Under the pieces are notes generated by a model. The model was not told where the DNA came from. It did no database searches and was given only the letters and a program-made list of their open reading frames with translations. From Methanomassiliicoccaceae archaeon UBA71 (GTDB lineage Archaea > Thermoplasmatota > Thermoplasmata > Methanomassiliicoccales > Methanomethylophilaceae): a stretch of 64,000 nucleotides of DNA. The stretch is from contig DARO01000004.1 of assembly GCA_002504405.1 (NCBI GenBank), positions 32,204 to 96,203 on the forward strand. Direction: 5' to 3'. Shown one piece after another: positions 1 to 8,636 of this stretch. Numbering within the stretch: position 1 is the first letter of the stretch; every line of letters starts with the position of its first letter. The position numbers were made by a program, and so were the translations under genes.

Positions 1-245
1 TCGGGCAACGCGATCGGGAGATCAAAGAGGTTGTGGAGGAGGATCTTGGCATAGAATTCGATCTCCGCGAGTGCCGCGGAATGTTCGGCCAAAGACATCT
101 GGATAGCGACCTGAATCTAGAATCCGTGAGCGTGTTCGTAGGCCACACGTCAACGAAAACGACCGAGAACTTCTACAGCAGGAAGAGGATGCCGAATGCG
201 GTCGAGAGCACCAAGAGGACATGGGACGAAGATGGTGGACAGTGA
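1..245 (+). CDS. Tyrosine recombinase (integrase), C-terminal fragment
   Basis: The reading frame is open from the left edge of the window and stops with TGA, so only about 80 C-terminal residues are present. The motif LRECRGMFGQR resembles the second catalytic arginine box of phage/archaeal tyrosine recombinases, and FVGHTSTKTTENFYSRKR matches the GH(x)nTTxxYY box that carries the nucleophilic tyrosine (within NFYSR). The protein would catalyse site-specific integration or excision of a mobile element. It points toward and ends 36 bases before the 3' end of tRNA-Ala, a classic integration target, so an element probably lies to the left. The last codons contain a copy of the tRNA acceptor end. 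The family call is good; whether the gene is intact cannot be seen here. Confidence 0.8.
   Translation, partial: GQRDREIKEVVEEDLGIEFDLRECRGMFGQRHLDSDLNLESVSVFVGHTSTKTTENFYSRKRMPNAVESTKRTWDEDGGQ
232..242 (+). repeat. 11-base direct repeat of tRNA-Ala 3' end (possible att core), copy 1
   Basis: The sequence ATGGTGGACAG at 232-242 forms the last codons of the integrase and is repeated exactly at 282-292, where it is the acceptor 3' strand plus CCA of tRNA-Ala (complement strand). Duplication of a tRNA 3' end beside an integrase gene is what att sites look like. The repeat is short, so this is inference. Confidence 0.45.
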
Positions 246-281
246 AAATGTCCAAGAATCGGAGATCTGGATGAGGAAAAA

Positions 282-292
282 TGGTGGACAGG
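282..292 (+). repeat. 11-base direct repeat of tRNA-Ala 3' end, copy 2 (inside tRNA)
   Basis: This is the second copy of ATGGTGGACAG, read on the minus strand as the CCA-bearing 3' end of tRNA-Ala. With the copy at 232-242 it flanks a 39-base spacer beside the integrase stop codon. It may mark attL or a secondary att site. Confidence 0.45.
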
Positions 293-357
293 GCGAGATT
301 CGAACTCGCGGCCTCTACCATGCCAAGGTAACGATCTTCCAACTGATCTACCTGCCC
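282..357 (-). tRNA. tRNA-Ala (anticodon GGC)
   Basis: A 76-base cloverleaf with encoded CCA can be folded. The acceptor stem is GGGCAGG/CCTGTCC and includes the G3-U70 wobble pair that identifies alanine tRNA. The anticodon loop is TTGGCAT (GGC), and the T arm is GCGAG-TTCGAAT-CTCGC. A TATA-like AT-rich stretch (about 379-390) lies upstream on the minus strand. The gene sits directly behind an integrase end, so its 3' half is the likely attachment site of an integrated element. Confidence 0.95.
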
Positions 358-465
358 AGCAAAATCGCTGATAGTGTCGTTATAGTTAAACTTTTCTATT
401 GGCCGATGTGAATGGGTCAGCGATAACCGCGGTTTTTTATCGGCATTATGCATCATCACCCCGTA

Positions 466-924
466 ATGACCAGATCCTCGATGGTTCCACTGGCCCTGGC
501 GGTAGTCGTCCTCTGCATCGCCGGCACACTGGCTGCGTTCGCGTTGGGATTCCTGGCGGACGACCGGGAGACTTACCCGGTCTACTCCGTGGAGGGTGTT
601 AGGGACGGGTCCACTGTATCAGGCGAGGCCCACTGCGAGGACATAGGCGAATCGTCAAGGGAGGCCGTCCTGCGTTTCACCTACAGCCTGGAATGCGACG
701 GAGAGGCGATATCGATGGAATCGTACCTCTTCATGGACGGCAATAGGCCCGTGGATAGCCTGTACTCGGAATCCGGAACAATGGAGGTGTGCGGCATACC
801 CACCGTCGTATGGGTTCCCGTGGATGGTTCCGGGTTCTGCTACTGCATATCTTCGGACGGAGAGGTGCTCGGCATCTCCATCGAGAAGGATGGGATCTCT
901 GCGTTCGCTCAGGCCGTCCCGTAA
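466..924 (+). CDS. Hypothetical membrane-anchored or secreted protein
   Basis: About 152 residues with an N-terminal hydrophobic segment (roughly residues 6-27, rich in Leu/Val/Ala) followed by a polar, Glu/Ser-rich domain holding several cysteines. It looks like a signal-anchored exported protein. I do not recognise a family. An ATG at 448 would add six residues including three histidines. I prefer 466 because a TATA-like TTTTTTAT (433-440) lies about 25 bases before it, fitting a leaderless transcript. The 3' end overlaps the convergent binding-protein gene by 16 bases. It may belong functionally with the neighbouring transporter, but nothing in the sequence proves that. Confidence 0.6.
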   Translation: MTRSSMVPLALAVVVLCIAGTLAAFALGFLADDRETYPVYSVEGVRDGSTVSGEAHCEDIGESSREAVLRFTYSLECDGEAISMESYLFMDGNRPVDSLYSESGTMEVCGIPTVVWVPVDGSGFCYCISSDGEVLGISIEKDGISAFAQAVP

Positions 925-2297
925 TCGAGGAAGAAATCATCTATGTCCAATCCGGACCAGTAGTCGTAGGACGAGAAGTTCTCGAAGTAGTACCAGAACA
1001 GCTCGACATAGTCGATTCCCAGGGACTCCGCCACATCGGGGTACATAACGCACACGTAGAACGCGGCCTCGACCACATACAGGGGACTGTTGCCCATCTC
1101 CCTCGCCATCCCCAGGTAATAGACCTCCACCGATGAGGAGGACAGCATGGAGATGTCCGCCTGTATGCATTCGCCCAGGTCGTACTGCCCCCTCATGCCA
1201 TCATGTTCGTTGTCCACATAGTATACGACGCCTCCCCTCTGGCTCTCCAGGACCAACGCCAGGATCTGCTCCTGGTTGAGGTCCTGATAGTTGCGCTGGA
1301 GCATGGAGCTGTGCTGCCCCACCGCGTACACCCCAACCCACTCCGCATGGATGTTGTTGGTGTTGTCCTTGCCCGTGATGCTGATGGTCCCTGGCGCGTA
1401 GAGAAGAGACGAGCGGGCCATTATCATGGCGCACCTGTCATCCTCCGGGATGGATTCAGTCGCCTCGGACAGAATCCCCAGCACCTCGTCGTGCCAGGCC
1501 AGATACTCGTAGGTCTTGTCGAGGTCCCCCTGAAGCAGGAATGCGAACATGAGTATCGAGCGGTCGATGTTCTCGTTCGGTATGTCCACCCCGCTGTTGT
1601 CAGCGGTCGAGATGAACATGACGTCGATGCCGAACGACGAGAGCTTCGTTGGGGACCTGCTGTCCGCGGTCTCGTCGCAATAGCCCACCACATACACGTC
1701 GATCTCCGCGGCCACCATCCTCTCGTAGTTCGGAGACTCCGTGGTCCCGTAGGACGATGCCTCCGAGAACGCGGGATTCATCGACGACCAGTATTGACGG
1801 ATGGTGTCGTCCACCATCACGACCTTGTCGCACAGGCCCGTCAGATCGGCCACGTATGCTCCGCTGCAGTACCCTATGGCGACCGAGTTTACCGGCCAGG
1901 AGACCTTCGCTATAGTGTAGTAGTTGTCGATGTAGAAGACATCCATGCGGTCCGAGGCGATTATCCTCCTGAGATAGTCGACATCGTCCATGTCAACCGT
2001 GCCGTCGCAGTTGGCATCGCACAGAGGCGTGACCGACGCCCTGCCGTCTATGACCGCCTGGAGGTACTCCACATCGTCCTCGTCGATACGGTCGTCCTGG
2101 TTGGCGTTACCGTAGACCCAGAGACGCGACCCCTCGTCCGGGAAATCCTCCTCCTGAAGAACGGTCCCGACGGTAGAACCAACGTCCGTATCCTCGTGGA
2201 AGTGGTACTTCTCGTTCTCCACCCTTACGTATACGAGCAGCGACGAGAGTATTATTATGGCGGCCAGTGCGACTGCGAGTGCGCGCCTGGCGTTCAT
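909..2297 (-). CDS. ABC transporter substrate-binding protein with embedded dockerin-like domain
   Basis: 462 residues starting with a signal anchor (about residues 6-24). Next come two dockerin/EF-hand-type calcium loops, about residues 64-75 (NANQDDRIDEDD) and 94-105 (DANCDGTVDMDD), each followed by a Leu/Ile-rich helix, like a type I dockerin module. From about residue 118 the protein resembles periplasmic iron-siderophore/cobalamin binding proteins (VAIGYCSGAYVADL, then a search for metal-chelate pocket strands). It should capture a metal chelate or corrinoid outside the membrane. The start is the ATG at 2297, overlapping the ATPase stop by 4 bases; upstream in-frame codons lie inside the ATPase gene. 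The ligand cannot be decided from sequence. Confidence 0.8.
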   Translation of the reverse strand: MNARRALAVALAAIIILSSLLVYVRVENEKYHFHEDTDVGSTVGTVLQEEDFPDEGSRLWVYGNANQDDRIDEDDVEYLQAVIDGRASVTPLCDANCDGTVDMDDVDYLRRIIASDRMDVFYIDNYYTIAKVSWPVNSVAIGYCSGAYVADLTGLCDKVVMVDDTIRQYWSSMNPAFSEASSYGTTESPNYERMVAAEIDVYVVGYCDETADSRSPTKLSSFGIDVMFISTADNSGVDIPNENIDRSILMFAFLLQGDLDKTYEYLAWHDEVLGILSEATESIPEDDRCAMIMARSSLLYAPGTISITGKDNTNNIHAEWVGVYAVGQHSSMLQRNYQDLNQEQILALVLESQRGGVVYYVDNEHDGMRGQYDLGECIQADISMLSSSSVEVYYLGMAREMGNSPLYVVEAAFYVCVMYPDVAESLGIDYVELFWYYFENFSSYDYWSGLDIDDFFLDYGTA

Positions 2298-3070
2298 CCG
2301 CGCACCTCCGGCAGCAGTATCACATGCGGCCTCCCGTCGGCATCTATCACCCTGGATCCTACACCGTAGGCCCTCATGATATTCTCCTCGGTCATCACAT
2401 CCCACACCTTGCCGTCGGCCGCTATCCCCTTGTCATGGACTATCAGGACGCGATCCGCGAACGCTGCGGTCAGGTTGAGGTCGTGGCACACCATCAGCAC
2501 TATCACCCCGCGAGAGGCGGCGTACTCCCTCAGGAACCCCATCACCTCCATCTGGTGCTTGACATCAAGGTTGGAGGTCGGCTCGTCCAGTATGAGCACG
2601 TCGGGCTCCTGTGCGAGCCCCCTTGCGATGAGTACCTTCTGCATCTGCCCCGAGCTGAGCTCGTTGATGTCCCTGTGGGACAGGCCCTCCAGGCCTGTGG
2701 CCTCCAATGCCTCCTCGGCCACATCCAGGTCGTGGTCCGATGTCGCCCACTCCGAATGCGGGAACCTCCCCATGAGGACCATCTCGGCGACAGTCGTCCT
2801 GAAAACGCTGTCAATGCGGTTGGGCACGAAGGCCATCCTGCGGGCAAGACCCATGAGAGACATCGACCTGACGTCTTCGCCGTCGAGGAGGATGCTGCCG
2901 CTCCAGGGCTTGAGTATCTTGTTCATGCATTTGACCAGCGTGGTCTTCCCCACGCCGTTGGGCCCTATGACGCATACCAGCTCCGGCCTGTCGAGGGTGA
3001 ACGACACGTCCTCCAGCAGAGGCTCGGAGCCGTAGCCGAATGTCAGGCCGGACACCTCCAGCCGTGTCAA
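2294..3070 (-). CDS. ABC transporter ATP-binding protein (FecE/BtuD type)
   Basis: This is the nucleotide-binding subunit of a metal-chelate or cobalamin importer. It has a Walker A GPNGVGKTT, a signature LSSGQMQK, a Walker B VLILDEP and an H-loop near LMVCHD. No ATG is available. The TTG at 3070 is chosen because the GGAGG ribosome-binding sequence lies seven bases before it, while the TTG at 3076 is too close. It overlaps the permease end by 4 bases and the binding protein start by 4 bases, so the genes are translationally coupled. Iron-siderophore and corrinoid importers share this ATPase type, so the substrate is open. Confidence 0.9.
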   Translation of the reverse strand: MTRLEVSGLTFGYGSEPLLEDVSFTLDRPELVCVIGPNGVGKTTLVKCMNKILKPWSGSILLDGEDVRSMSLMGLARRMAFVPNRIDSVFRTTVAEMVLMGRFPHSEWATSDHDLDVAEEALEATGLEGLSHRDINELSSGQMQKVLIARGLAQEPDVLILDEPTSNLDVKHQMEVMGFLREYAASRGVIVLMVCHDLNLTAAFADRVLIVHDKGIAADGKVWDVMTEENIMRAYGVGSRVIDADGRPHVILLPEVRG

Positions 3071-4125
3071 GTCCAAGCCTCCTTGGAGCTCCTAAGTATG
3101 AGGTACATGAATATCGGGCCGCCGATGCACGCCGTGACCACACCCACAGGCAGGATCATGTCCGTGAGCAGCCTGGACGCTATGTCCGCCAATAGAAGGA
3201 GCAATGCGCCGAAGATCCCCGCCGCCGGCACCAGGTACTTGTTGTCGGACCCCACGATGATGCGTGCCACATGGGGGGCGACCAGTCCCACGAATCCGAT
3301 GATACCCGTGAAGCTTACTACCGTGGCCGCCACGACGGTGATCAGTATGAGTATGAGCAGCCTCTCGGTGTCTATGTTGATGCCCAGGGTCTTGGCGCCC
3401 TCGTCCCCGGAACCCATGACGTTCAGACGGTTCGCCAGCACTTGCACGATCACAGACCCGGCTGCGGCCACCACCACTATGATCAGGAGGTCACCGTACC
3501 CTATGTCCTCCAGCGTTCCGACCATCCACTTGTACACTGTGGATAGGTCGTCCGGGTCGGCGACTATCATGAAGAGCTGCGTCAGGGCATTGAACAGGTA
3601 CATGAGCGAGGTGCCGCAGAGGATCATCATCGTTGGCGTCGCGCGCCTGAACCTGCTCATGAAGAGGATGATGATTGTGGGTATCATCGCGAAGATGAAA
3701 GCGTTGAGCACCACCCCTCCCCCGAACACGAGCTCGATGCCCGCGATGAAGGCCAGAGCGGCCCCGAATCCCGCACCGGACGATATCCCCATAGTGTATG
3801 GGTCGGCAAGGGGGTTCTTCAGAAGGCTCTGCATGGCAGTGCCGCAGACAGCCAGGGCGAACCCGCACACTATCGCCCCCAGGATGCGCGGAAGCCTCAG
3901 GTCTATGACCACATGGGCGGCATCTGCATCATCGTATGGCATGTTGATTATCGCATCCCAGATTATCCCGTAGACCTCCGACATGGACACCGGATACGGT
4001 CCCAGGGTGACGGCGTATGCCATTACCAGGAGGCACAGGACCGCGCACCCCAGGATGAACAACACCCTGCGGGCCACCATCCTGTGATAGCTCCTCCTGA
4101 ACTCGGACCTGCCGTCTTCGACCAT
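3067..4125 (-). CDS. FecCD/BtuC-family ABC transporter permease
   Basis: 352 residues, almost wholly hydrophobic, with about ten predicted membrane spans, as in BtuC and FecCD. The motif GISSGAGFGAALAF and the segment GFALAVCGTAMQSLLKNPLADPYTMG match the conserved loop of the family. It forms the channel for the chelate brought by the binding protein and powered by the next-encoded ATPase. It starts 5 bases after the stop of a SAM methyltransferase gene, so the four genes are probably one minus-strand operon. Confidence 0.92.
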   Translation of the reverse strand: MVEDGRSEFRRSYHRMVARRVLFILGCAVLCLLVMAYAVTLGPYPVSMSEVYGIIWDAIINMPYDDADAAHVVIDLRLPRILGAIVCGFALAVCGTAMQSLLKNPLADPYTMGISSGAGFGAALAFIAGIELVFGGGVVLNAFIFAMIPTIIILFMSRFRRATPTMMILCGTSLMYLFNALTQLFMIVADPDDLSTVYKWMVGTLEDIGYGDLLIIVVVAAAGSVIVQVLANRLNVMGSGDEGAKTLGINIDTERLLILILITVVAATVVSFTGIIGFVGLVAPHVARIIVGSDNKYLVPAAGIFGALLLLLADIASRLLTDMILPVGVVTACIGGPIFMYLILRSSKEAWT

Positions 4126-4129
4126 CGTA

Positions 4130-4873
4130 TCACTTCGTGACGCAGATGAAGAACGTCCTTGGAAGGTACAGGGTCTCCCCTCCGACCTTCAGCTTGTACG
4201 AATCGCGCCCGTCCGTGTCGACCACTATGTTGCTTGCCCCCATCTCGATGAGGTTGTCCACATCCCACTGGGGCCTGCGCTCCCTGCTGAGAGGAAGGCC
4301 CTCGGCGATCCTCTCCATGATGCGGGCATCCACGTTCCCCATGTGCTTGTGGGACTCCTCGTGGACATCCGAGTCGCGCTGAGCGCGGGCGTACTCCTCG
4401 TCGAATTTGTAGAGGTAGTGGTTGCCGTCGAAGATCATCATCTTGCCGCCGGGCCTGAGGACCCTGAGCCACTCCGCATAGGCCCTCCTGGGGGACTCCA
4501 GATCCCATACTAGGTTCCTGGAGATGACGACATCGAACTGGCAGTCGTCGAATTCCAGGCTCTGGGCGTCCATCCTGCGGAAATCCACATCCACTCCATA
4601 GCGGGAGCAGTTGCAGCGTGCCTGGTCCAGCATTGCCTCAGTGTAGTCCACGGCGGTGACACTGTGGCCTTCGCGCCCGAGGATGATGGGGAAGAACCCG
4701 GGACCGCAGCCCACATCGAGGATCTTCAGGCAACTGCCGTCTGGCAGGTGCTTCTTGATTATGCCGAGCCAATGGTTGAAGCGCCCGTCCTCGATCGTCT
4801 CCATGATCGAGGCAGAGTAGCCCTCTGCCCTGAGGGTCCAATACCCCTCGATGTCCTTCAGGTTCGATTCCAT
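4130..4873 (-). CDS. Class I SAM-dependent methyltransferase (transporter operon, first gene)
   Basis: 247 residues with motif I ILDVGCGPGFFPI, an acidic end to strand 2 (VTAVDYTEAML) and motif IV-like FDVVISRNLVWDLE, all typical of type 11 small-molecule methyltransferases. The ATG at 4873 is chosen over a GTG at 4891 because a TATA-like AATATTAATATC (about 4897-4912) lies upstream. It ends 5 bases before the permease, so it may act on the transported chelate, for example in corrinoid or metallophore chemistry; that is inference from position only. Confidence 0.8.
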   Translation of the reverse strand: MESNLKDIEGYWTLRAEGYSASIMETIEDGRFNHWLGIIKKHLPDGSCLKILDVGCGPGFFPIILGREGHSVTAVDYTEAMLDQARCNCSRYGVDVDFRRMDAQSLEFDDCQFDVVISRNLVWDLESPRRAYAEWLRVLRPGGKMMIFDGNHYLYKFDEEYARAQRDSDVHEESHKHMGNVDARIMERIAEGLPLSRERRPQWDVDNLIEMGASNIVVDTDGRDSYKLKVGGETLYLPRTFFICVTK

Positions 4874-4927
4874 GATGATGCCGAGTAACACGATTTTGAT
4901 ATTAATATTATCGGAGAGGTTATGCGC

Positions 4928-5656
4928 TCACGGCTTCACGGCGGTCACCGTGAAATGATTGTTGGTGTACCCGTGAGCATAGTACCTCATTCCGTGGAGG
5001 ACCTTCTTCTGGACGTCGTTTATGATGCGGATGTCCTTGAAACCAGCGTCCTCCAGCATCCTTATGTCATCACGGGGACGCGATGCGCCTGCCGACCATA
5101 GGTCGAACCCGCGCTCATCCTTCTCAGCCTCCCCTTTCCTGCGACCGCTCTCCAGCCTCATGAAGACCGATGACACGCTGCACCTGAACGGCGTCATGCG
5201 GGAATCCGAGAACCAGTCCCCGTCGGTGTACGCCAGACGGCACCCGGGCTTCAGGACCCTGAACCACTCGGAAATTACCTTCCTGGGCTCCGGAACCGTC
5301 CAGAGCATGTAATCGCTGACCACAGCATCGAACGATCCGTCGCTGAACGGCAGATCCATGGCATCGGCCTGCATGAAATCTATGGAGAGGCCGTTGTCCT
5401 CGGCGTTGACCCTGGCGAACTCGAGCATCCTGTCGGAGATGTCCACGGACGTGACGTGGTGCCCCAGGTCCGCCAGCTGCATCGAGACGATGCCGGGGCC
5501 GCAGCCCACATCGAGGATGCTCAACGGCGAGTCGCCGAGTATCGATGTGAAGTGCGACTGCCATGCCCTGCGCTCCCGCTCTATCGAGAATCCCCTGACC
5601 ACGAAGTCGTTGTACTCTGAAGAGCGGATATCCCAGTGCCTCTTTATGGGGTCCAT
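4928..5656 (-). CDS. Class I SAM-dependent methyltransferase
   Basis: 242 residues with motif I ILDVGCGPGIVSMQL, motif II VTSVDISDRML and motif IV FDAVVSDYMLWTVPEP. It is similar in layout to the methyltransferase encoded at 4130-4873, and the pair may be old duplicates. The ATG at 5656 has a TATA-like CATTATAAGTG (about 5678-5690) on the minus strand in front of it. Longer upstream reading in the same frame runs into purF and is not believable. The substrate is unknown; the location upstream of the chelate importer suggests a related role. Confidence 0.78.
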   Translation of the reverse strand: MDPIKRHWDIRSSEYNDFVVRGFSIERERRAWQSHFTSILGDSPLSILDVGCGPGIVSMQLADLGHHVTSVDISDRMLEFARVNAEDNGLSIDFMQADAMDLPFSDGSFDAVVSDYMLWTVPEPRKVISEWFRVLKPGCRLAYTDGDWFSDSRMTPFRCSVSSVFMRLESGRRKGEAEKDERGFDLWSAGASRPRDDIRMLEDAGFKDIRIINDVQKKVLHGMRYYAHGYTNNHFTVTAVKP

Positions 5657-5739
5657 CGGGAATGAATCGCCAGTATCACTTATAATGATTCCGTAACACC
5701 CTGAGTGTATGGAAAAGCTACGGGTATTACGCAGACGGC

Positions 5740-7149
5740 TCAGTTGAAATCGGTCCTGAGATTGGTCTGGAACCTGTGGACCTCGCCGGGGATGTTGGTG
5801 GGGTACTTGCCGTTGACGCATGCGAGGCAGAGGTCCTTCTCCTTGAACCCGATGGCCTCGATCAGACCTTCGATGCTTATGTACCCGAGGCTGTCGGCCC
5901 CTATGATCTCCCTGATCTCCTCCACGCTGTGGTGGTTGGCGATGAACTGATCCCTGGACTTCATGTCCACGCCGTAGTAGCAGGGGGCGATGATGGGCGG
6001 ACTCCCTATGCGTACGTGGACCTCCTTGGCACCTGCGTTGCGGAGCATCGCCACTAGCTTCTTGAGCGTGGTTCCCCTGACGATGCTGTCGTCCACTATC
6101 ATGATGCGTTTCCCGGCGACGGTGCTCTTGATGGGGTTCATCTTCATGGACACCGCCGACTCCCTCTGCTTCTGGTCGGGCATGATGAAGGTCCTGTCGG
6201 CGAAACGGTTCTTCATGAACCCCTCCTCATAGGGTATCCCCGTGGCGAAGGAGTATCCGATCGCATGGGCACGGCCGGAATCGGGCACGGGCATCACCAG
6301 GTCCACGTCCGCTGGGCACTCCCTGGCCAGTATCTTCCCTATGTTCCTGCGGACCTCGTAGACCTCCATACCGTCCAGAATGGAGTCGGGCCTGGCGAAA
6401 TACACCCATTCGAACATGCAGAACGCCTTGGGATGGTCGCCGGGCGCAGGGTAGATCTTGAAGGTGTCCTTCGTGATCTCACATATCTCTCCGGGACTTA
6501 TGTCCCTGATGAGCTCCCCCCTGAGCGCATCTATGGCGGCGCTCTCGGAGACGGCGATGTACCCACCGTCGATCTTGCCGAGGCAGAGGGGCCTGAATCC
6601 GTACATGTCCCTTATCGCGAACAGCCTGTCGTTGATGAGGATGGTCAGTGAGAACGCCCCGTCCAGCTCGCCCATCGTGGCCCTGATGGCCTTGACGGGA
6701 TCGTTGTACATGGTCATGTACTTGCCGAGGAGCTTTGTGACGAGCTCGCTGTCCGAGTCCGTGAGGAAGGTCCAGCCCTCCTTCATGTACTTCTCCTTGA
6801 GCTCGGTAAAATTGGTTATGTCCCCGTTGTGAGCGACCGCCACCGTGCCGAAGTTGGTCATGACGGTCAGGGGTTGGGCGTTCTGAATGCTCTTGGACCC
6901 CGTAGTGGAGTACCTCACATGGCCGACGCCGACGTGGCCCAGGAGCTTGACCATCTCATCCTTCGGAAGCGCCTGTGTGACGAGGCCGTTGCCTTTGACG
7001 GTCTCTATGGTGCTGCCGTTGAAAACCGAGACGCCCGCGCTCTCCTGGCCACGGTGCTGGATGATCATCAGGGCCGTGTGGAGCGATGATGCGACATCAA
7101 AGTCGGCACTGATCCCGACCACGCCGCAACTGTGCTCCGGCCCTGTCAT
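5740..7149 (-). CDS. purF: Amidophosphoribosyltransferase
   Basis: 469 residues. This is the first committed enzyme of purine synthesis, making phosphoribosylamine from PRPP and glutamine in the cytoplasm. A short propeptide ends at the catalytic Cys8 (HSCGVVGI). The N-terminal Ntn glutaminase domain includes HRGQES, and the C-terminal phosphoribosyltransferase domain has the PRPP loop RIMIVDDSIVRGTT. C-terminal cysteines (CLACVNGKYP) suggest the iron-sulfur type. The ATG at 7149 is preceded by GGGGAT and lies 10 bases after the eL37 stop codon, so the two are cotranscribed. Confidence 0.97.
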   Translation of the reverse strand: MTGPEHSCGVVGISADFDVASSLHTALMIIQHRGQESAGVSVFNGSTIETVKGNGLVTQALPKDEMVKLLGHVGVGHVRYSTTGSKSIQNAQPLTVMTNFGTVAVAHNGDITNFTELKEKYMKEGWTFLTDSDSELVTKLLGKYMTMYNDPVKAIRATMGELDGAFSLTILINDRLFAIRDMYGFRPLCLGKIDGGYIAVSESAAIDALRGELIRDISPGEICEITKDTFKIYPAPGDHPKAFCMFEWVYFARPDSILDGMEVYEVRRNIGKILARECPADVDLVMPVPDSGRAHAIGYSFATGIPYEEGFMKNRFADRTFIMPDQKQRESAVSMKMNPIKSTVAGKRIMIVDDSIVRGTTLKKLVAMLRNAGAKEVHVRIGSPPIIAPCYYGVDMKSRDQFIANHHSVEEIREIIGADSLGYISIEGLIEAIGFKEKDLCLACVNGKYPTNIPGEVHRFQTNLRTDFN

Positions 7150-7158
7150 CTGATCCCC

Positions 7159-7329
7159 TTAGTCGCGGAGTTTCGCCCAGCCGTACGACCTGATGGTCGC
7201 GGTCTTGCCGTATCCGCAGGAAGCGCAGACACCCTTCCTGACGTGGTACGAGCGTTTGCCGCACCTGCGGCAGGGGATGTGCGTCTTGAACTTGTTGTGC
7301 CTTCCCTGTGCCGGTGTTCCCTTTCCCAT
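7159..7329 (-). CDS. rpl37e: Large ribosomal subunit protein eL37
   Basis: A 56-residue basic protein with a zinc-ribbon made of CRRC and CASC (Cys20, Cys23, Cys35, Cys38) and the family start [10 protein letters not shown]. It belongs to the archaeal/eukaryotic 50S subunit. An SD-like GAGGAGTGAT precedes the ATG. It lies just upstream of purF on the same strand. In many archaea this gene follows an LSm gene, but no LSm is visible in the 185 bases upstream. Confidence 0.96.
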   Translation of the reverse strand: MGKGTPAQGRHNKFKTHIPCRRCGKRSYHVRKGVCASCGYGKTATIRSYGWAKLRD

Positions 7330-7514
7330 GATCAATCACTCCTCTTGGTGAAATGTAAGTTGCATTGTCCCGCGGACAATCACATCGGGGGCCGATGAGT
7401 GCGGGCATCATAGCACGCCAAGGTGGCCTCCCGTTGTGGCTACATTTGACACGATACGGGATTCACTATTTGAACGTATGGGTAGCTCCCCCTTATAGGA
7501 GCGTGCCTGCGGGA

Positions 7515-8636
7515 TCACACGAATGCCCCGATTGTTGGCGCGTCCAGGCGGTCCATGTCGTAGAAGATTATCGCTTCCCTCACACCTTCGGCCCCGCATC
7601 CGGTGCCTAGGAAATGATCGAGCATCGACATCCTCCACAGCAGGTCCATGACGGTCACGGACAGGCACCCGTAGTACGCGTTGGACATGTCGTCCTCGTA
7701 CCCGTTCTCGTCCATCAGGGCGAAGACGCTGCCCATGAAGCTGTCCCTGCCGTTGAGCGTGCCTATGTACTCGGAGAGCACGTGCCTGCCGGCGGCATCG
7801 GGGATCCTCAGCCTGATCTCGTCGACCTCCGCCTCCCCTCTGGGATGCAGGTCGCCCTCGTCGTCCATCACGTTCCACTCAACCCTGCCGTCAGAGGCCA
7901 TGAACATGTTCCAGTTCCACTGGGCATCGCAGTACACAGGCACATTGAGCGGGTCGCTCGACGCCATGGACTCCATGGCCGAGTCGCGTCCGGCCTCCTC
8001 CAGCGAGGGGATGTCCAGGTTGCGCTCCGGCATTATGCCGGGCAGCGACATCACCGGCTCGATCTGCGACATGTCCATGATCCTGCTGAGGTACGCCAGG
8101 TCTGTGAACATCGAGAGGTTCTCCGAGACGCTCATCCTGAGCCCGGAGGGATCGGACATCACCCCGGCCTCCCTGCAGTTCGCATAGAACTCGCGGTAGA
8201 CCGCGCTGGACTCCTCCAGGGCTGCCGCTATCCTCGAATCCGCCCTTGACACCAGCTCCTTTGCCTCCGTGAGGGCGTCATTGCCCGTGCCCGTCCATGC
8301 CCCCCTGCATGACAGGTCCAGCTCGACCTTCAGACGGTCGCTGGCATACAGATGGTATGGGAACTGCCTGCAGTATGCGGTGCGGTTATCGTACACCTTG
8401 CACCTGCGGTTCTGCAGGAACACGCACGATCCGTGGCCCTTCTTGAGCGCGAGCGCGAAGTATGGCGGCTTGGCGTCTATCTTGACCAGATGCTCCGGGT
8501 AGTTCTTCCTGAAGAAGGCCCTCTCCTCCGGCAGCACCTCCGGCTGGCACAGGCAGCACATGCCGCACTCGCTGGGACAATCGACCTTCCGTCCTGTCAC
8601 CTCGGAATAATCCACCTCGTAATCAGCCACAGACAT
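7515..8636 (-). CDS. YkgJ-family cysteine cluster protein
   Basis: 373 residues. The N-terminus has the cysteine cluster C20-x3-C24-xx-CC-x-C followed by GSCVFLQNRRCKVYDNRTAYCRQFP, the hallmark of the Zn/Fe-chelating YkgJ (UPF0153) family. The remaining 200 residues are helical with no familiar motif and are longer than most members. Biochemical function is not known. The ATG at 8636 overlaps the dihydroorotase end by 14 bases, so it is the last gene of that operon. Confidence 0.8.
   Translation of the reverse strand: MSVADYEVDYSEVTGRKVDCPSECGMCCLCQPEVLPEERAFFRKNYPEHLVKIDAKPPYFALALKKGHGSCVFLQNRRCKVYDNRTAYCRQFPYHLYASDRLKVELDLSCRGAWTGTGNDALTEAKELVSRADSRIAAALEESSAVYREFYANCREAGVMSDPSGLRMSVSENLSMFTDLAYLSRIMDMSQIEPVMSLPGIMPERNLDIPSLEEAGRDSAMESMASSDPLNVPVYCDAQWNWNMFMASDGRVEWNVMDDEGDLHPRGEAEVDEIRLRIPDAAGRHVLSEYIGTLNGRDSFMGSVFALMDENGYEDDMSNAYYGCLSVTVMDLLWRMSMLDHFLGTGCGAEGVREAIIFYDMDRLDAPTIGAFV

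Noticed and set aside
2267..3973. Long plus-strand open frame (568 codons) across the transporter
   Set aside because: It lies antisense to two clearly recognised genes (ATPase and permease) and has no family features; GC-rich antisense shadow.
4928..5821. Longer methyltransferase starting at 5821
   Set aside because: The extra 55 residues overlap purF and are basic nonsense; the ATG at 5656 matches the family start.
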